Assembly (NCBI GenBank): GCA_036645935.1
Contig: JAVXNE010000002.1
Location: 62,001-126,000, forward strand
Direction: 5' to 3'
DNA length: 64,000 nucleotides
Origin: JAUNBN01 sp036645935
GTDB taxonomy: Bacteria > Bacillota > Clostridia > Oscillospirales > Ruminococcaceae
The translations under genes and the position numbers were made by a program. Shown here one piece after another: positions 27,237 through 36,001 of this stretch. Numbering within the stretch: position 1 is the first letter of the stretch; each line of letters begins with the position of its first letter. The notes beneath the pieces were generated by a model, which saw only the letters and a list, made by a program, of their open reading frames with translations, searched no databases and had not been told where the DNA came from.

Positions 27237-27861
27237 TTTGTTTCTCCAATAAAAACCAAGTCAAATCATCTTGTGGAAACTTAGTATCTCTATGATATGA
27301 AAATCCGTAGCTTGCAAGTTTTAAATCTGTAAATTTATCTAACATTTCTCCCGCAAAATCTCGTTTAAACAGTTTACCTTGATTCCCTCTGTAATTCACT
27401 TCTACCGGGGATGGGTTGTAATATTCCACAATGCATATGTATTTTTTAGAGGCGTTGTATAATTTCTCATATATCGTACTTAACATATCAGGACAGAGAT
27501 GTATTAAAACTCCTTTAATAAAAACAAAATCGTAAGTGTCTTTGGAAACAAAATCCAAAATTGACTGATTAAAAACATTTGTAGGACAAACAGTTTCTTT
27601 AAGAATAGACACTGCTTTATTATTTATTTCAATAGCATCAACAATTTTTAATTGAGGCAATATTGTTTTTAAAGCCAATAGGTTAAGACCAATATTGGAA
27701 CCGAATTCTATTGTACTTTCAATATTTTGATTGCAATTAGATATTATTTTTGAAAACAGTGCTATATTAGCTGCAATAAGTGACTTTTCATAATAATTTC
27801 GTTCAATGTATTCATCTCCAAAATTTCCAGCCCAAAAATTCTCTTGTTCCGTTTTAAACAT
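27217..27861 (-). CDS. Pseudaminic acid-associated SAM methyltransferase
   Basis: 214 residues. The opening KTEQENFWAGNFGDEYIERN is characteristic of the methylase group found with pse genes (TIGR03587 type), followed by the SAM-binding EFGSNIGLN. The exact acceptor is unknown. ATG 27861 has AAGGAG upstream and overlaps the end of the aldo/keto reductase remnant by 8 bp. Confidence 0.85.
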   Translation of the reverse strand: MFKTEQENFWAGNFGDEYIERNYYEKSLIAANIALFSKIISNCNQNIESTIEFGSNIGLNLLALKTILPQLKIVDAIEINNKAVSILKETVCPTNVFNQSILDFVSKDTYDFVFIKGVLIHLCPDMLSTIYEKLYNASKKYICIVEYYNPSPVEVNYRGNQGKLFKRDFAGEMLDKFTDLKLASYGFSYHRDTKFPQDDLTWFLLEKQNDYSNL

Positions 27862-28727
27862 TATTATTCTCCTTAACACCATTGAAAGCTATTTCAATCT
27901 CAGTGAGAAATTGGTCTCCTACAGTATCACTGAAATTGTTTATATTTTTTTTGAGTTGATCAATACTATCAACACCTACCACTAAACAAGAAATCCCACT
28001 TTCGCGTTTTACATATTGTAGAGCCGCGGCTGCTCTGGACACACCATATTCACTGCATATATCAGAAAATCTTTCCATATAAGGTTTAGCTTTTTCAAGA
28101 TGCGTCGGAATATTTTCACAATTGATTAGGACCAGTCCTTGAGTAAAAGCACTTCTTGAAAAGACCTCCGTGTTATTGCGCAAAGCACGTTCAAATACAC
28201 CGGATTTTTTCATTTTGCGGTCAAATATACTGAATGGCAGCTGCATTACATCTGCATGTTTACTGTCGCAACAAGCGACTGCCTCAGCAGATTCATAAAC
28301 CGACACTCCGGTTTTCTTAACTTTTCCGCGCTTTGTAAACCCGGCGCGCTTCCAACATTTCGGGACACATTGCATATTTTGAGCTGTGAAACATGCACGC
28401 ATCGAGGTAATCAGTATTTAAGGTACTCAAAACTTCATCAAGTGCAATTTCAATAACTTTTTCGTAATCAGCCGGAGCACAACTGTCAAGTAACCCTGGA
28501 GCTAACTTAGAGGAGGCAAACAACTTTTCGCGTGGTACTGTTCTGCTTTTCAAGAAAGCCCCCACCACCTGTTTCGCTGTTCCATATACTGTTGCCGTAT
28601 CAATTGCAGTAACACCGTTCTGAACAGCATAATCCAGACACCCTAAGCTGTTCTCTATCGTCGGTTTTCTTTGACCGGCAATGCCATAATCCATTCCAAA
28701 CTGAACCGTTCCTAAGAACAAATTCAT
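27854..28727 (-). pseudogene. Aldo/keto reductase with a single-base frameshift
   Basis: Two frames together give one aldo/keto reductase of the type common in pse loci: the first (from ATG 28727) reads to about CPEMLEAR, then the frame must shift by one base near 28341-28346 to continue GFTKRGKVKKTGVSVYES to the stop at 27854. The total of 874 nt equals 291 codons plus one base, fitting one extra base in GCGCGCCGGG. The N-terminal frame ends eight codons later. Either a real mutation or a sequencing error; I treat it as broken. It overlaps the acetyltransferase remnant by 4 bp. Confidence 0.8.
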
Positions 28728-29254
28728 TTTTGTGACCCTGCTATTTTTTGATAATGGTAGCAGTCGATAAATCGTCCTTCAAAATACATCTTTTGTTTAT
28801 CTGTTCCCACAAGCGAAAATCCATTTTTTTCAAAAACTCGTCGTGAACCGATATTGGGTTCATAGACTCCGCCAATAATGCTATGTAATCCAAGATTATC
28901 AAACCCATAGTCACATATCAACTTTACGGATTCACACATAATTCCATGTCCCCAAAACTCTTTTTTTTCGAGTACAAATCCAATATCCGCATACTTGTGA
29001 ATCGGATGAATATTGCCTAACTTAATGTTTCCAATATGCCTGTCATTTTTACCGTTAAAGATTCCCCAGATGATATCGGTAATCGGATTTTGAGCTGTAA
29101 CAAATTTTTTTATACTCTCCTCAGTGTGCTTTGTGAAGCGAGACTCTGTGTACTTCACTATTTCATAATCATTCATCCAGTCAATATAATCCTGTGTCAC
29201 ATCTTACGGTATCAGCACTTTTAAATAAAAATCCCCAAACTTAATTGTACTCAT
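28724..29254 (-). pseudogene. GNAT acetyltransferase with an in-frame TAA near its start
   Basis: The proper start is ATG 29254, with AAGGA 5 nt upstream, giving MSTIKFGDFYLKVLIP, then TAA at 29206-29204, then DVTQDYIDWMNDYEIVKYT without a frame change. The remainder is a RimJ/RimL-type GNAT resembling PseH, which acetylates the 4-amino group in the pseudaminic acid pathway. A GTG at 29200, two codons after the TAA, could restart translation at residue 19, so some function may survive, but no ribosome site precedes it. One base change at the stop would restore the gene. Confidence 0.75.
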
Positions 29255-29263
29255 AAAATATCC

Positions 29264-30457
29264 TTAAATTTTATAATAATCAACTGCTTTTTTTACGGCC
29301 GCAATTGCATCATTAACATCTTCATCCGTCATCATTGGATACAGCGGCAAACTCATAATATTCTCGTATATAGCCTCCGCATTGGGGCAAAGGCCTTTTT
29401 TATAGCCCAATCGCTTATAATAAGGGAAATAATACACGGGTATATAGTGAACCTGAGGCACAATATTTTCGGCACACATCGCGTCAAAAAACTGTTTGCG
29501 TGTGCACGAAAGCTTGTCGATGTTCAATTGAATGATATACAAATGTCGGCAACTGTCTGATTCCGGAATTTCCTTTTGGATAATTATCTCGGGGATTTCC
29601 GCAAACGTCTCATTGTACCGCCTGACTATCTGTTTCCTGCGCGCGGCGAACTTATCAATTTTGGTGAGCTGGCTTGATATAAGTGCCGCTTGGAAATCCG
29701 TAATGCGATAATTGTATCCCAATTCAATCTGTTCGTAGTACCACGGCCCGTCGGGCTCGCATGCCATCTCGCCCGGTTCATGCGTGATTCCGTGAGTTCT
29801 GAACAGACACACTTTTTTGTAAATTTCACTGTCGTCAGTGAGTATTGCGCCACCCTCTCCTCCTGTGATCGTCTTCACCGGGTGAAAGCTGAACGTCGTG
29901 ATATCAGCGAGGCTTCCGACAGGCCTGCCATTATATTTGCTCGCTATTGAATGCGCTGCATCTTCAATGAGAATGAGTCCGAACTCATCACAGATTTCTC
30001 TTATTTTATCTATCTCTACCACCTGACCTGTAAAGTCGACCGCAACGACCGCTTTGGTGCGCGAAGTGATGCATTTTCGTATGCTCTCGGGGTCAATGTT
30101 GTATGTTTCGGGATTTATATCCGCAAAAACCGGCCGCGCGCCACAATACAATGCGCAGTTGGCCGACGCGGCAAATGTCATCGGAGTGGTTATAACCTCA
30201 TCTCCCGACGTTATCCCGCATGCAAGGCAGGACACGTGCAGCGCCGCTGTTCCGTTGGCAATACACGCCGCATATTTGGCGCCTGTAAGTTTGCACAAGT
30301 CCTTTTCCAGCTGCTCTGAATTAGGTCCCTGCGTGATAAGCGGGCTGCGCAATGTGTCGGCAACCGCTTGAATATCATCTTCGTCTATCCACTGTCTCCC
30401 ATAATATATCTTTTCTTTTCGCACGGGAACACCGCCGAAAATCGCAAGCTGTTCCAT
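29264..30457 (-). CDS. pseC: PseC-like UDP-4-keto-sugar aminotransferase
   Basis: 397-residue DegT/DnrJ/EryC1 aminotransferase. ANGTAALHV, DAAHS and the PLP-lysine motif FHPVKTITGGEGG are in place, and the start (AIFGGVPVR then YYGRQWID) is typical of PseC. It aminates C4 of the UDP-4-keto-altrose intermediate. Its usual upstream partner PseB is absent; a 675-bp gene-free stretch lies in its place. Other DegT-family roles are possible. Confidence 0.87.
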   Translation of the reverse strand: MEQLAIFGGVPVRKEKIYYGRQWIDEDDIQAVADTLRSPLITQGPNSEQLEKDLCKLTGAKYAACIANGTAALHVSCLACGITSGDEVITTPMTFAASANCALYCGARPVFADINPETYNIDPESIRKCITSRTKAVVAVDFTGQVVEIDKIREICDEFGLILIEDAAHSIASKYNGRPVGSLADITTFSFHPVKTITGGEGGAILTDDSEIYKKVCLFRTHGITHEPGEMACEPDGPWYYEQIELGYNYRITDFQAALISSQLTKIDKFAARRKQIVRRYNETFAEIPEIIIQKEIPESDSCRHLYIIQLNIDKLSCTRKQFFDAMCAENIVPQVHYIPVYYFPYYKRLGYKKGLCPNAEAIYENIMSLPLYPMMTDEDVNDAIAAVKKAVDYYKI

Positions 30458-31132
30458 TTGGACTCACCCACTTATTGGTTGTTGTTTTGCGGTTTTAAAA
30501 CCAAATTACCTTGCTGCGATGCCTGTATAAAACATCTGAAGTGCTCTTTTGTCACTCAAGCATAAACCTTATGAAAAAAACAGGCGATTAAGAACCGTGA
30601 TTTGAATTATAACTTTTTTATTTTACCATGTATGTGGGCAATAATCAATGAACAAGGTATGGACACTACGTCAGCTTGATTTTGCATTTTAAAAGTTGAA
30701 ATACTACAAAAAAATAAGACAAGAATCAAAATGTCTCTGAAGAATGGGGTTATCACACCAACATTCGGGAAGAGACATGCCGCCCATGTCCTGAAAAGTT
30801 ATATAGTTTTATCTCGTAGCATCACACATTTTATCTTGCCGGTTATCTTGATGGCACGATTTCTGCGATGGTGTATTCACAAGAAACAGAACAATCAGAG
30901 CGCCTTAAAGTTAGTGTCAAAATCTTTTCATCGGCGTCTATCTAAGCTTTTTGCAGCGGACAATGTGATTTGAATCCCTTGAAGCGTCCTTATGATTTTA
31001 AATATCTGTCGTATCTGCAAAACCCACGCAGTTTCCACACCTCTTGAAAAACTCGCACAAACATACTTCATGTGAAAAAACAGTTCTCCGGGGAATTTGA
31101 ATACCACTTTCAATTTCGTAAATCTGAACCGG
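30458..31132. other. Gene-free stretch upstream of pseC
   Basis: About 675 bp, A/T-rich. A plus-strand open frame at 30731-30973 has no ribosome site or recognisable domain. PseB is usually encoded directly upstream of pseC, so this may be the scar of a deletion, but no pseB remnant could be read. Confidence 0.4.
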
Positions 31133-32545
31133 TTAATTCTCGGGTTGCCTCGCAATAATCTTCTCTATTTCCATTGCAATATTATGTATGCTGTTGGGTT
31201 CATATAAAGCAGTAGCATTTTTTTCTGCTTTCATAATATCAAAAGGCATGTCAAGAATTGACAAAAGTTCATGTGCACTTGACACTAAATACATGCTGTC
31301 ATCTTTGACGAAATCCGTCATATATTCGCTTCCGATATCGTCGATAACGAACACCCTGTCAGAAAATGCCAGTGCTTCAAACAAAACGGTGCTGCTTATT
31401 CCGACATGATTGAGGCTGCTTGCGAGCAGTTCATGGACAAACAATGGGGTGTCTATGATTTCTATATTGGAATTTTCATATAATTCCGGATATAGAGATC
31501 GTCCGTTTTTGAGTTCACGCGGATGCAGTTTGCAAACTATTCTATACCGGTGATTGCAATCCAGCTTAACAAAATCCTCTATTATCGCCAACATCAAATC
31601 AGAAAACGGTCCGTAAAACACTATGTTCTTACTGTCTTTGTCAGACATTTTTTGCTGTTGTCTGGATTCATCTATGAGCGGGAATCCAACTTTAATTGGC
31701 TTGCATATTTTAGGCAAACGACAGCTTTCACTCCAATATGAGCCAAAAGTGAACAAATAGTCTGGTAAGTATAAATTCTTTTCTTCTGTGTTGTAAAAGT
31801 TGTAGGCAAAGTGATACCTTCCGATGACTCCATGTTGATATTCAATTACCGGAATATTCACCTCCCTTGCCGCTTGTATAAGCGCAAAATGGGCGATGTT
31901 GTAGTGCTCTACCATAAAAACACATTTGTACTTATTTCTCAGTATTCTGCGGTAATACCTCTTGTAAATATTGAATTGCATTACAAAGCACATTATTTTA
32001 AAATCAAATTCATCTTGATTTGACTTATATCCAAACTGTTCGCAAAGTCGCTGGCTCAAAGTTTGCGTTGCACTTAACCTGCATTTAAAAATCAGCTGTT
32101 TAACTCGCAAAAGAAATGTTTTGACAGCGATAATTATTTGTATAATCAAGTCGCTGACAAAGTCTTCTTCTTCCGTATTATCCGAGAAAATATGTATAAA
32201 ATTGTATTTGTATTTCAGCGAAAAATTGCTGAAAAACTCGCAAAACGGATTGACTTTTTTATTATCTCGACTGACATAATACGGAGCTGTTGATACTAAG
32301 ACGTCATACTTCTTATTGGACAGCAAAATCTTTATCTGCGGCAATATTGCGGTGTTTTTTCCCTCTATTACCTTTTTGGGGGATTCTTTGTCCGAAACTT
32401 GTCTCGGCACCGATTCCATTGTGAAGTGTTCCATCACATATACTCTGAGAAACTGCCAATACCTGATGCCCCTATACTCTAAATCAAATAATCTATTCTC
32501 ATCTTCAAATTTTAAAAAGTTATCAAACATGTCATTATTTGTTCT
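31133..32545 (-). CDS. Putative GT-B glycosyl/polyol-phosphate transferase
   Basis: 470 residues from the ATG at 32545 (GGAGAG upstream). The C-terminal half resembles capsule/CDP-glycerol-type GT-B transferases: EYQHGVIGRYH, then YLPDYLFTFGSYW and, later, KLHPRE and a TVLFEALAF segment. The N-terminal half is not recognised. Donor could be a CMP-nonulosonate or a polyol phosphate; the sequence does not settle it. It lies upstream of pseC and downstream of the exporter. Confidence 0.6.
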   Translation of the reverse strand, partial: RTNNDMFDNFLKFEDENRLFDLEYRGIRYWQFLRVYVMEHFTMESVPRQVSDKESPKKVIEGKNTAILPQIKILLSNKKYDVLVSTAPYYVSRDNKKVNPFCEFFSNFSLKYKYNFIHIFSDNTEEEDFVSDLIIQIIIAVKTFLLRVKQLIFKCRLSATQTLSQRLCEQFGYKSNQDEFDFKIMCFVMQFNIYKRYYRRILRNKYKCVFMVEHYNIAHFALIQAAREVNIPVIEYQHGVIGRYHFAYNFYNTEEKNLYLPDYLFTFGSYWSESCRLPKICKPIKVGFPLIDESRQQQKMSDKDSKNIVFYGPFSDLMLAIIEDFVKLDCNHRYRIVCKLHPRELKNGRSLYPELYENSNIEIIDTPLFVHELLASSLNHVGISSTVLFEALAFSDRVFVIDDIGSEYMTDFVKDDSMYLVSSAHELLSILDMPFDIMKAEKNATALYEPNSIHNIAMEIEKIIARQPEN

Positions 32546-32656
32546 CATAATCTCTCCGTCGTCTGACAAATTGGGCGGGGTATTCTAAGATAGAGGCATT
32601 CTTATCAAAGTTTGGCCTGGTTTAAACGCTGACTTCCTTGAGATCCGATATTGGTG

Positions 32657-33919
32657 TCACTTTCTGTCGCTGATCAATTCCATCGGTTTTATAACCGTCG
32701 TTCCGCAAAACGAATGCCATATAATTCCGAACTGGTATGCGTTTTTAAGAATTTCAAATCCAAATACATTGCTTTCTTTCGCATAGATATCATCCATTGG
32801 GGGGATATCGTTTTCCAAAAATAAATCTATGTGATAATTTCCCGCGATGAGATTGTTTAAATCGATCTCGTAAATACTCTCGACAACTTGGCCTTTGTCA
32901 GCAGAAATAACTTGAGAAAGGCTTGAAGCCAGCTCAGATCCCCAAAAATAAAACATACATCTCAAGCGGACATCCTTCAAATCATCCAATGCTTGCCATC
33001 TCAATAAAAACTTGAGTTTTTCGTTGGCATTATACTCTGGAACATCCTTATCACACACTTTAAAATAAAGCATTTTTGCTTTATTAGCCAATGCATATCC
33101 TGTTTCCGTCGCAAAATGTCTTTCCATTTCATGGCTAACAGCTTCTTCAAGATAAACGCCGATTGCATCTTCCACATCTCCGTCGTAAATCACTTTTCCC
33201 CGATTGAGGACAATGCACCTCGAACACAGTTGCCGTATGGTGGACATATTATGACTTACATATAAAACCGTTTTACCCTCTGTAATAGAAGAGTCTCTCA
33301 TTTTTGCGAGACATTTCTTTTGAAATTTTGCGTCTCCAACCGCTAAAACCTCGTCCATAACAATGATTTCGCTATCAAGATGTGCTGCTACTGCAAAGGC
33401 CAGTTTCACGTACATTCCACTCGAATATCGTTTAACAGGAGTGTCAATAAATTCGGCACATTCGCTAAATTCAATAATTTCATCAATTGTGTTATCAATC
33501 TCGGCTTTTGACATTCCGAGAATAGCTCCGTTGAGGTAAATATTCTCCAACCCCGTCATTTCCGGATTAAACCCCGTGCCTACCTCAAGCATACTCGCTA
33601 TACGACCTTTTATTACGATCTCGCCCTCTGTCGGTGCCGTTATTCGTGAGATTATTTTAAGAAGTGTGCTTTTACCGGCCCCGTTCCCACCGATAATTCC
33701 AATTCTTTCTCCTGCGCTGATCTTTAAATCAATTCCCTTCAGCGCCCAAAATATCTGCCCTGATAAACTGTAATCAGCACCTATTTTGCTGTTAGGGTCC
33801 TCTCTTCCGCGAACTTTTGCCCACCATGACTGCAGGTCATGTGTAAGAGACCCACTGTTGAAACTGCCCAGTCTATATGATTTTTTTATTCCGTTAATAG
33901 CAATAACAGTGTTATTCAT
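32657..33919 (-). CDS. wzt: Polysaccharide ABC exporter ATPase with C-terminal domain (Wzt)
   Basis: 420 residues. The ATPase part has Walker A IIGGNGAGKST, signature YSSGM and Walker B EIIVMDEVLAVGD, the version found in O-antigen and teichoic acid exporters. A further 170 residues form a beta-rich C-terminal domain, in Wzt a glycan-end-binding module that can select a chain terminus. GAGG precedes the ATG. Paired with the permease upstream. Confidence 0.9.
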   Translation of the reverse strand: MNNTVIAINGIKKSYRLGSFNSGSLTHDLQSWWAKVRGREDPNSKIGADYSLSGQIFWALKGIDLKISAGERIGIIGGNGAGKSTLLKIISRITAPTEGEIVIKGRIASMLEVGTGFNPEMTGLENIYLNGAILGMSKAEIDNTIDEIIEFSECAEFIDTPVKRYSSGMYVKLAFAVAAHLDSEIIVMDEVLAVGDAKFQKKCLAKMRDSSITEGKTVLYVSHNMSTIRQLCSRCIVLNRGKVIYDGDVEDAIGVYLEEAVSHEMERHFATETGYALANKAKMLYFKVCDKDVPEYNANEKLKFLLRWQALDDLKDVRLRCMFYFWGSELASSLSQVISADKGQVVESIYEIDLNNLIAGNYHIDLFLENDIPPMDDIYAKESNVFGFEILKNAYQFGIIWHSFCGTTVIKPMELISDRK

Positions 33920-33930
33920 AAGCTACCTCA

Positions 33931-34773
33931 TTAAATTGTATCAACGAATGTTTTTTCAATTTTGCTGAATAAAATTATTCCGCCAAACAACATCAATATT
34001 GACACCGCTGCCGACACTCCCCACCAGAACCAGATAAACTGCCCACATCCAAACAGCGCAAATCTGAAATTGTTAATTATCGGCGTCATCGGGTTGAGCA
34101 GCAATATTTTCTCCATATACCCTCCCGTCAAAGACAGCGGGTATACAACCGGAGTTATATACATCCACAATTGTATGCCAAATGTAGTAGCAATCACCAA
34201 GTCTCTGTATTTTGTCGTCACGCTGGATATGATGATGCCAACTCCCACGCTGAGAATCATGGTTTGCAAAATCAGGATTGGAATCAATGCCAAATACCAT
34301 GAAATGTGCAGTTTCATGCCACCAAAACTATATACGGCAGTAAAGAGCATCAATACTGCAAACTGTACCAAAAAGCCAACCATCGATGTTATAGTCTGTG
34401 ATATAGGCAAAACAAGACGCGGAAAATACACCTTTCCCATAAGTACGCTATTTGTAATAAAAGTGTTGGACGCACTGATTACCGACGTGGAAAAAAGGCT
34501 CCATATAATAGACCCTGCAAGGTAGAACAGAATTTGAGGCACGCCATCTGTGGAAAGTCCCGCGAATTTTCCAAACACAAAGGTGAAGATAACACTTGTG
34601 ATTATTGGATTCAGAATAATCCAGATCGGGCCCAATACCGTTTGCTTATATTGTGATATCAAATTTCTTCTAACCAAAAGCAATGTGAGATCGCGATATT
34701 TCCACAATTCCTTCAGGTCTACGTCAAACCAACCATTCCTAGCTTTGATTATTGTAATATCCTCGTTCTGCAT
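33931..34773 (-). CDS. wzm: Polysaccharide ABC exporter permease (Wzm)
   Basis: 280 residues with six membrane segments and an N-terminal cytosolic amphipathic stretch ending YRDLTLLLVRRNLISQYKQT, typical of ABC-2 exporters of lipid-linked glycans. It sits 11 bp upstream of wzt. GGGGACA precedes the ATG. It implies that the glycan is completed in the cytosol on a lipid carrier and exported whole. Confidence 0.9.
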   Translation of the reverse strand: MQNEDITIIKARNGWFDVDLKELWKYRDLTLLLVRRNLISQYKQTVLGPIWIILNPIITSVIFTFVFGKFAGLSTDGVPQILFYLAGSIIWSLFSTSVISASNTFITNSVLMGKVYFPRLVLPISQTITSMVGFLVQFAVLMLFTAVYSFGGMKLHISWYLALIPILILQTMILSVGVGIIISSVTTKYRDLVIATTFGIQLWMYITPVVYPLSLTGGYMEKILLLNPMTPIINNFRFALFGCGQFIWFWWGVSAAVSILMLFGGIILFSKIEKTFVDTI

Positions 34774-34852
34774 GTTGTCCCCGTCCTAATTTTGCCGTCG
34801 CTTCATTTTTTGGATAGCTTTCACAGTTTGCTTTGTCTTTCGGATTTCCTGT

Positions 34853-36001
34853 CTATTTTGCCGTTCCGCGTTTTCCGATAACCTCAAACACTTTCTTTTT
34901 CCATTTTGGAAGTGTCCTGAAAACAAATTCGTAACGCTTGTCCACCTTATAGTCAGTGTGCTGATGAGGGAGGCTCTTGATAATTTTATCAAACTCATCA
35001 TCAGAAAAATCAAATTCGTCCTTGATTCGTTCAATTGCCCCTTTCATCCATTCTTCATCATAAAGAGGCTCTGACATCTTTTCCATCGCCGCATCCCTTG
35101 TCATCTGATCTGACACTATCATGCTGGACAAATGCGACGTCCTTTTGTCGACTCCGAATTTTTTAGGGAACCAGTATAACTGAACAAACGCCGTGAATAA
35201 ATTTTCCAAATGTTTGGATCCATAATACTGAAATCCGCAGAATTCTCCGAGTTCATCAATCGCTCTCTGTCTGTTGTAGTCGATATAATTGAGCGGCCGC
35301 TCTTCAATTATCTTTCCGCTATAATAATCTCTCGCGCGTCCCCACTGTGAGAGTATTGACAATCTGTCCGTTTTGTCTCTTCCAAACTTTTTATTTATAT
35401 CTTTGATGTTGACAGCGTCATAAGCCGTATACGTGTTTCCCTCCTGCAATATACACTCAAGTGCAAAGTTACCGCCCGACAAAAAATATTTTGTCTTTGT
35501 TGCTCTTGCAAAGTCATGAAGGTGTGAAAACAGAATGTTATCCTGCGGCACCGCAAGATTGGGAACGCCCGCAAGAAAATACGCTCTTATGAGTTCTCTG
35601 TATTGTTTTGCATCCGGTCTGATTATCTGCAAAGCTATCTTGCATTTTTCACACAGCTTCTTTATGTTCTCCTGTGCTATCTCTGTATCAAAACCATCAT
35701 CGATATGGAGCGCTGCAACTTTGAGTCCCCATTTTTGAGTTCCCAGATATGCAAGATAGGCAGAGTCCAGCCCACCGGATATGCCCATAAGACAGTCATA
35801 CTGATTTTCCTTGCCGTATTCCTTGATCTCCTTGAGCATCTCATTGAGCTTGTGTTCGCCTTCAGCATTTGGGAAATACTCGTTTTTGCACCTTATTAAA
35901 GCTTGAGTACAATAATGACAATATCCGTTTGCATCAAAACGGATGTTGGAATCCGAATGGTTTGTCATTATGCATCTCTGACAAATTCTATTCTCATCCA
36001 T
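34853..36001 (-). CDS. N-acetyl sugar amidotransferase (WbpG-like)
   Basis: 382 residues. N-terminal zinc finger CQRC / CHYC, and the PP-loop SGGLDSAYL. This is the WbpG type, which with HisH/HisF-like partners converts an acetamido to an acetamidino group on diacetamido-uronates. No such partners are visible here. It is the second amidotransferase of the island; this one pairs logically with the wbp genes, the one at 26226 with the pse genes. GGAG precedes the ATG; it overlaps the next gene by 8 bp. Confidence 0.83.
   Translation of the reverse strand: MDENRICQRCIMTNHSDSNIRFDANGYCHYCTQALIRCKNEYFPNAEGEHKLNEMLKEIKEYGKENQYDCLMGISGGLDSAYLAYLGTQKWGLKVAALHIDDGFDTEIAQENIKKLCEKCKIALQIIRPDAKQYRELIRAYFLAGVPNLAVPQDNILFSHLHDFARATKTKYFLSGGNFALECILQEGNTYTAYDAVNIKDINKKFGRDKTDRLSILSQWGRARDYYSGKIIEERPLNYIDYNRQRAIDELGEFCGFQYYGSKHLENLFTAFVQLYWFPKKFGVDKRTSHLSSMIVSDQMTRDAAMEKMSEPLYDEEWMKGAIERIKDEFDFSDDEFDKIIKSLPHQHTDYKVDKRYEFVFRTLPKWKKKVFEVIGKRGTAK

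Noticed and set aside
30731..30973. Plus-strand 80-codon frame in the gap before pseC
   Set aside because: No ribosome site and no family resemblance; it could be a trace of a lost gene but cannot be supported.
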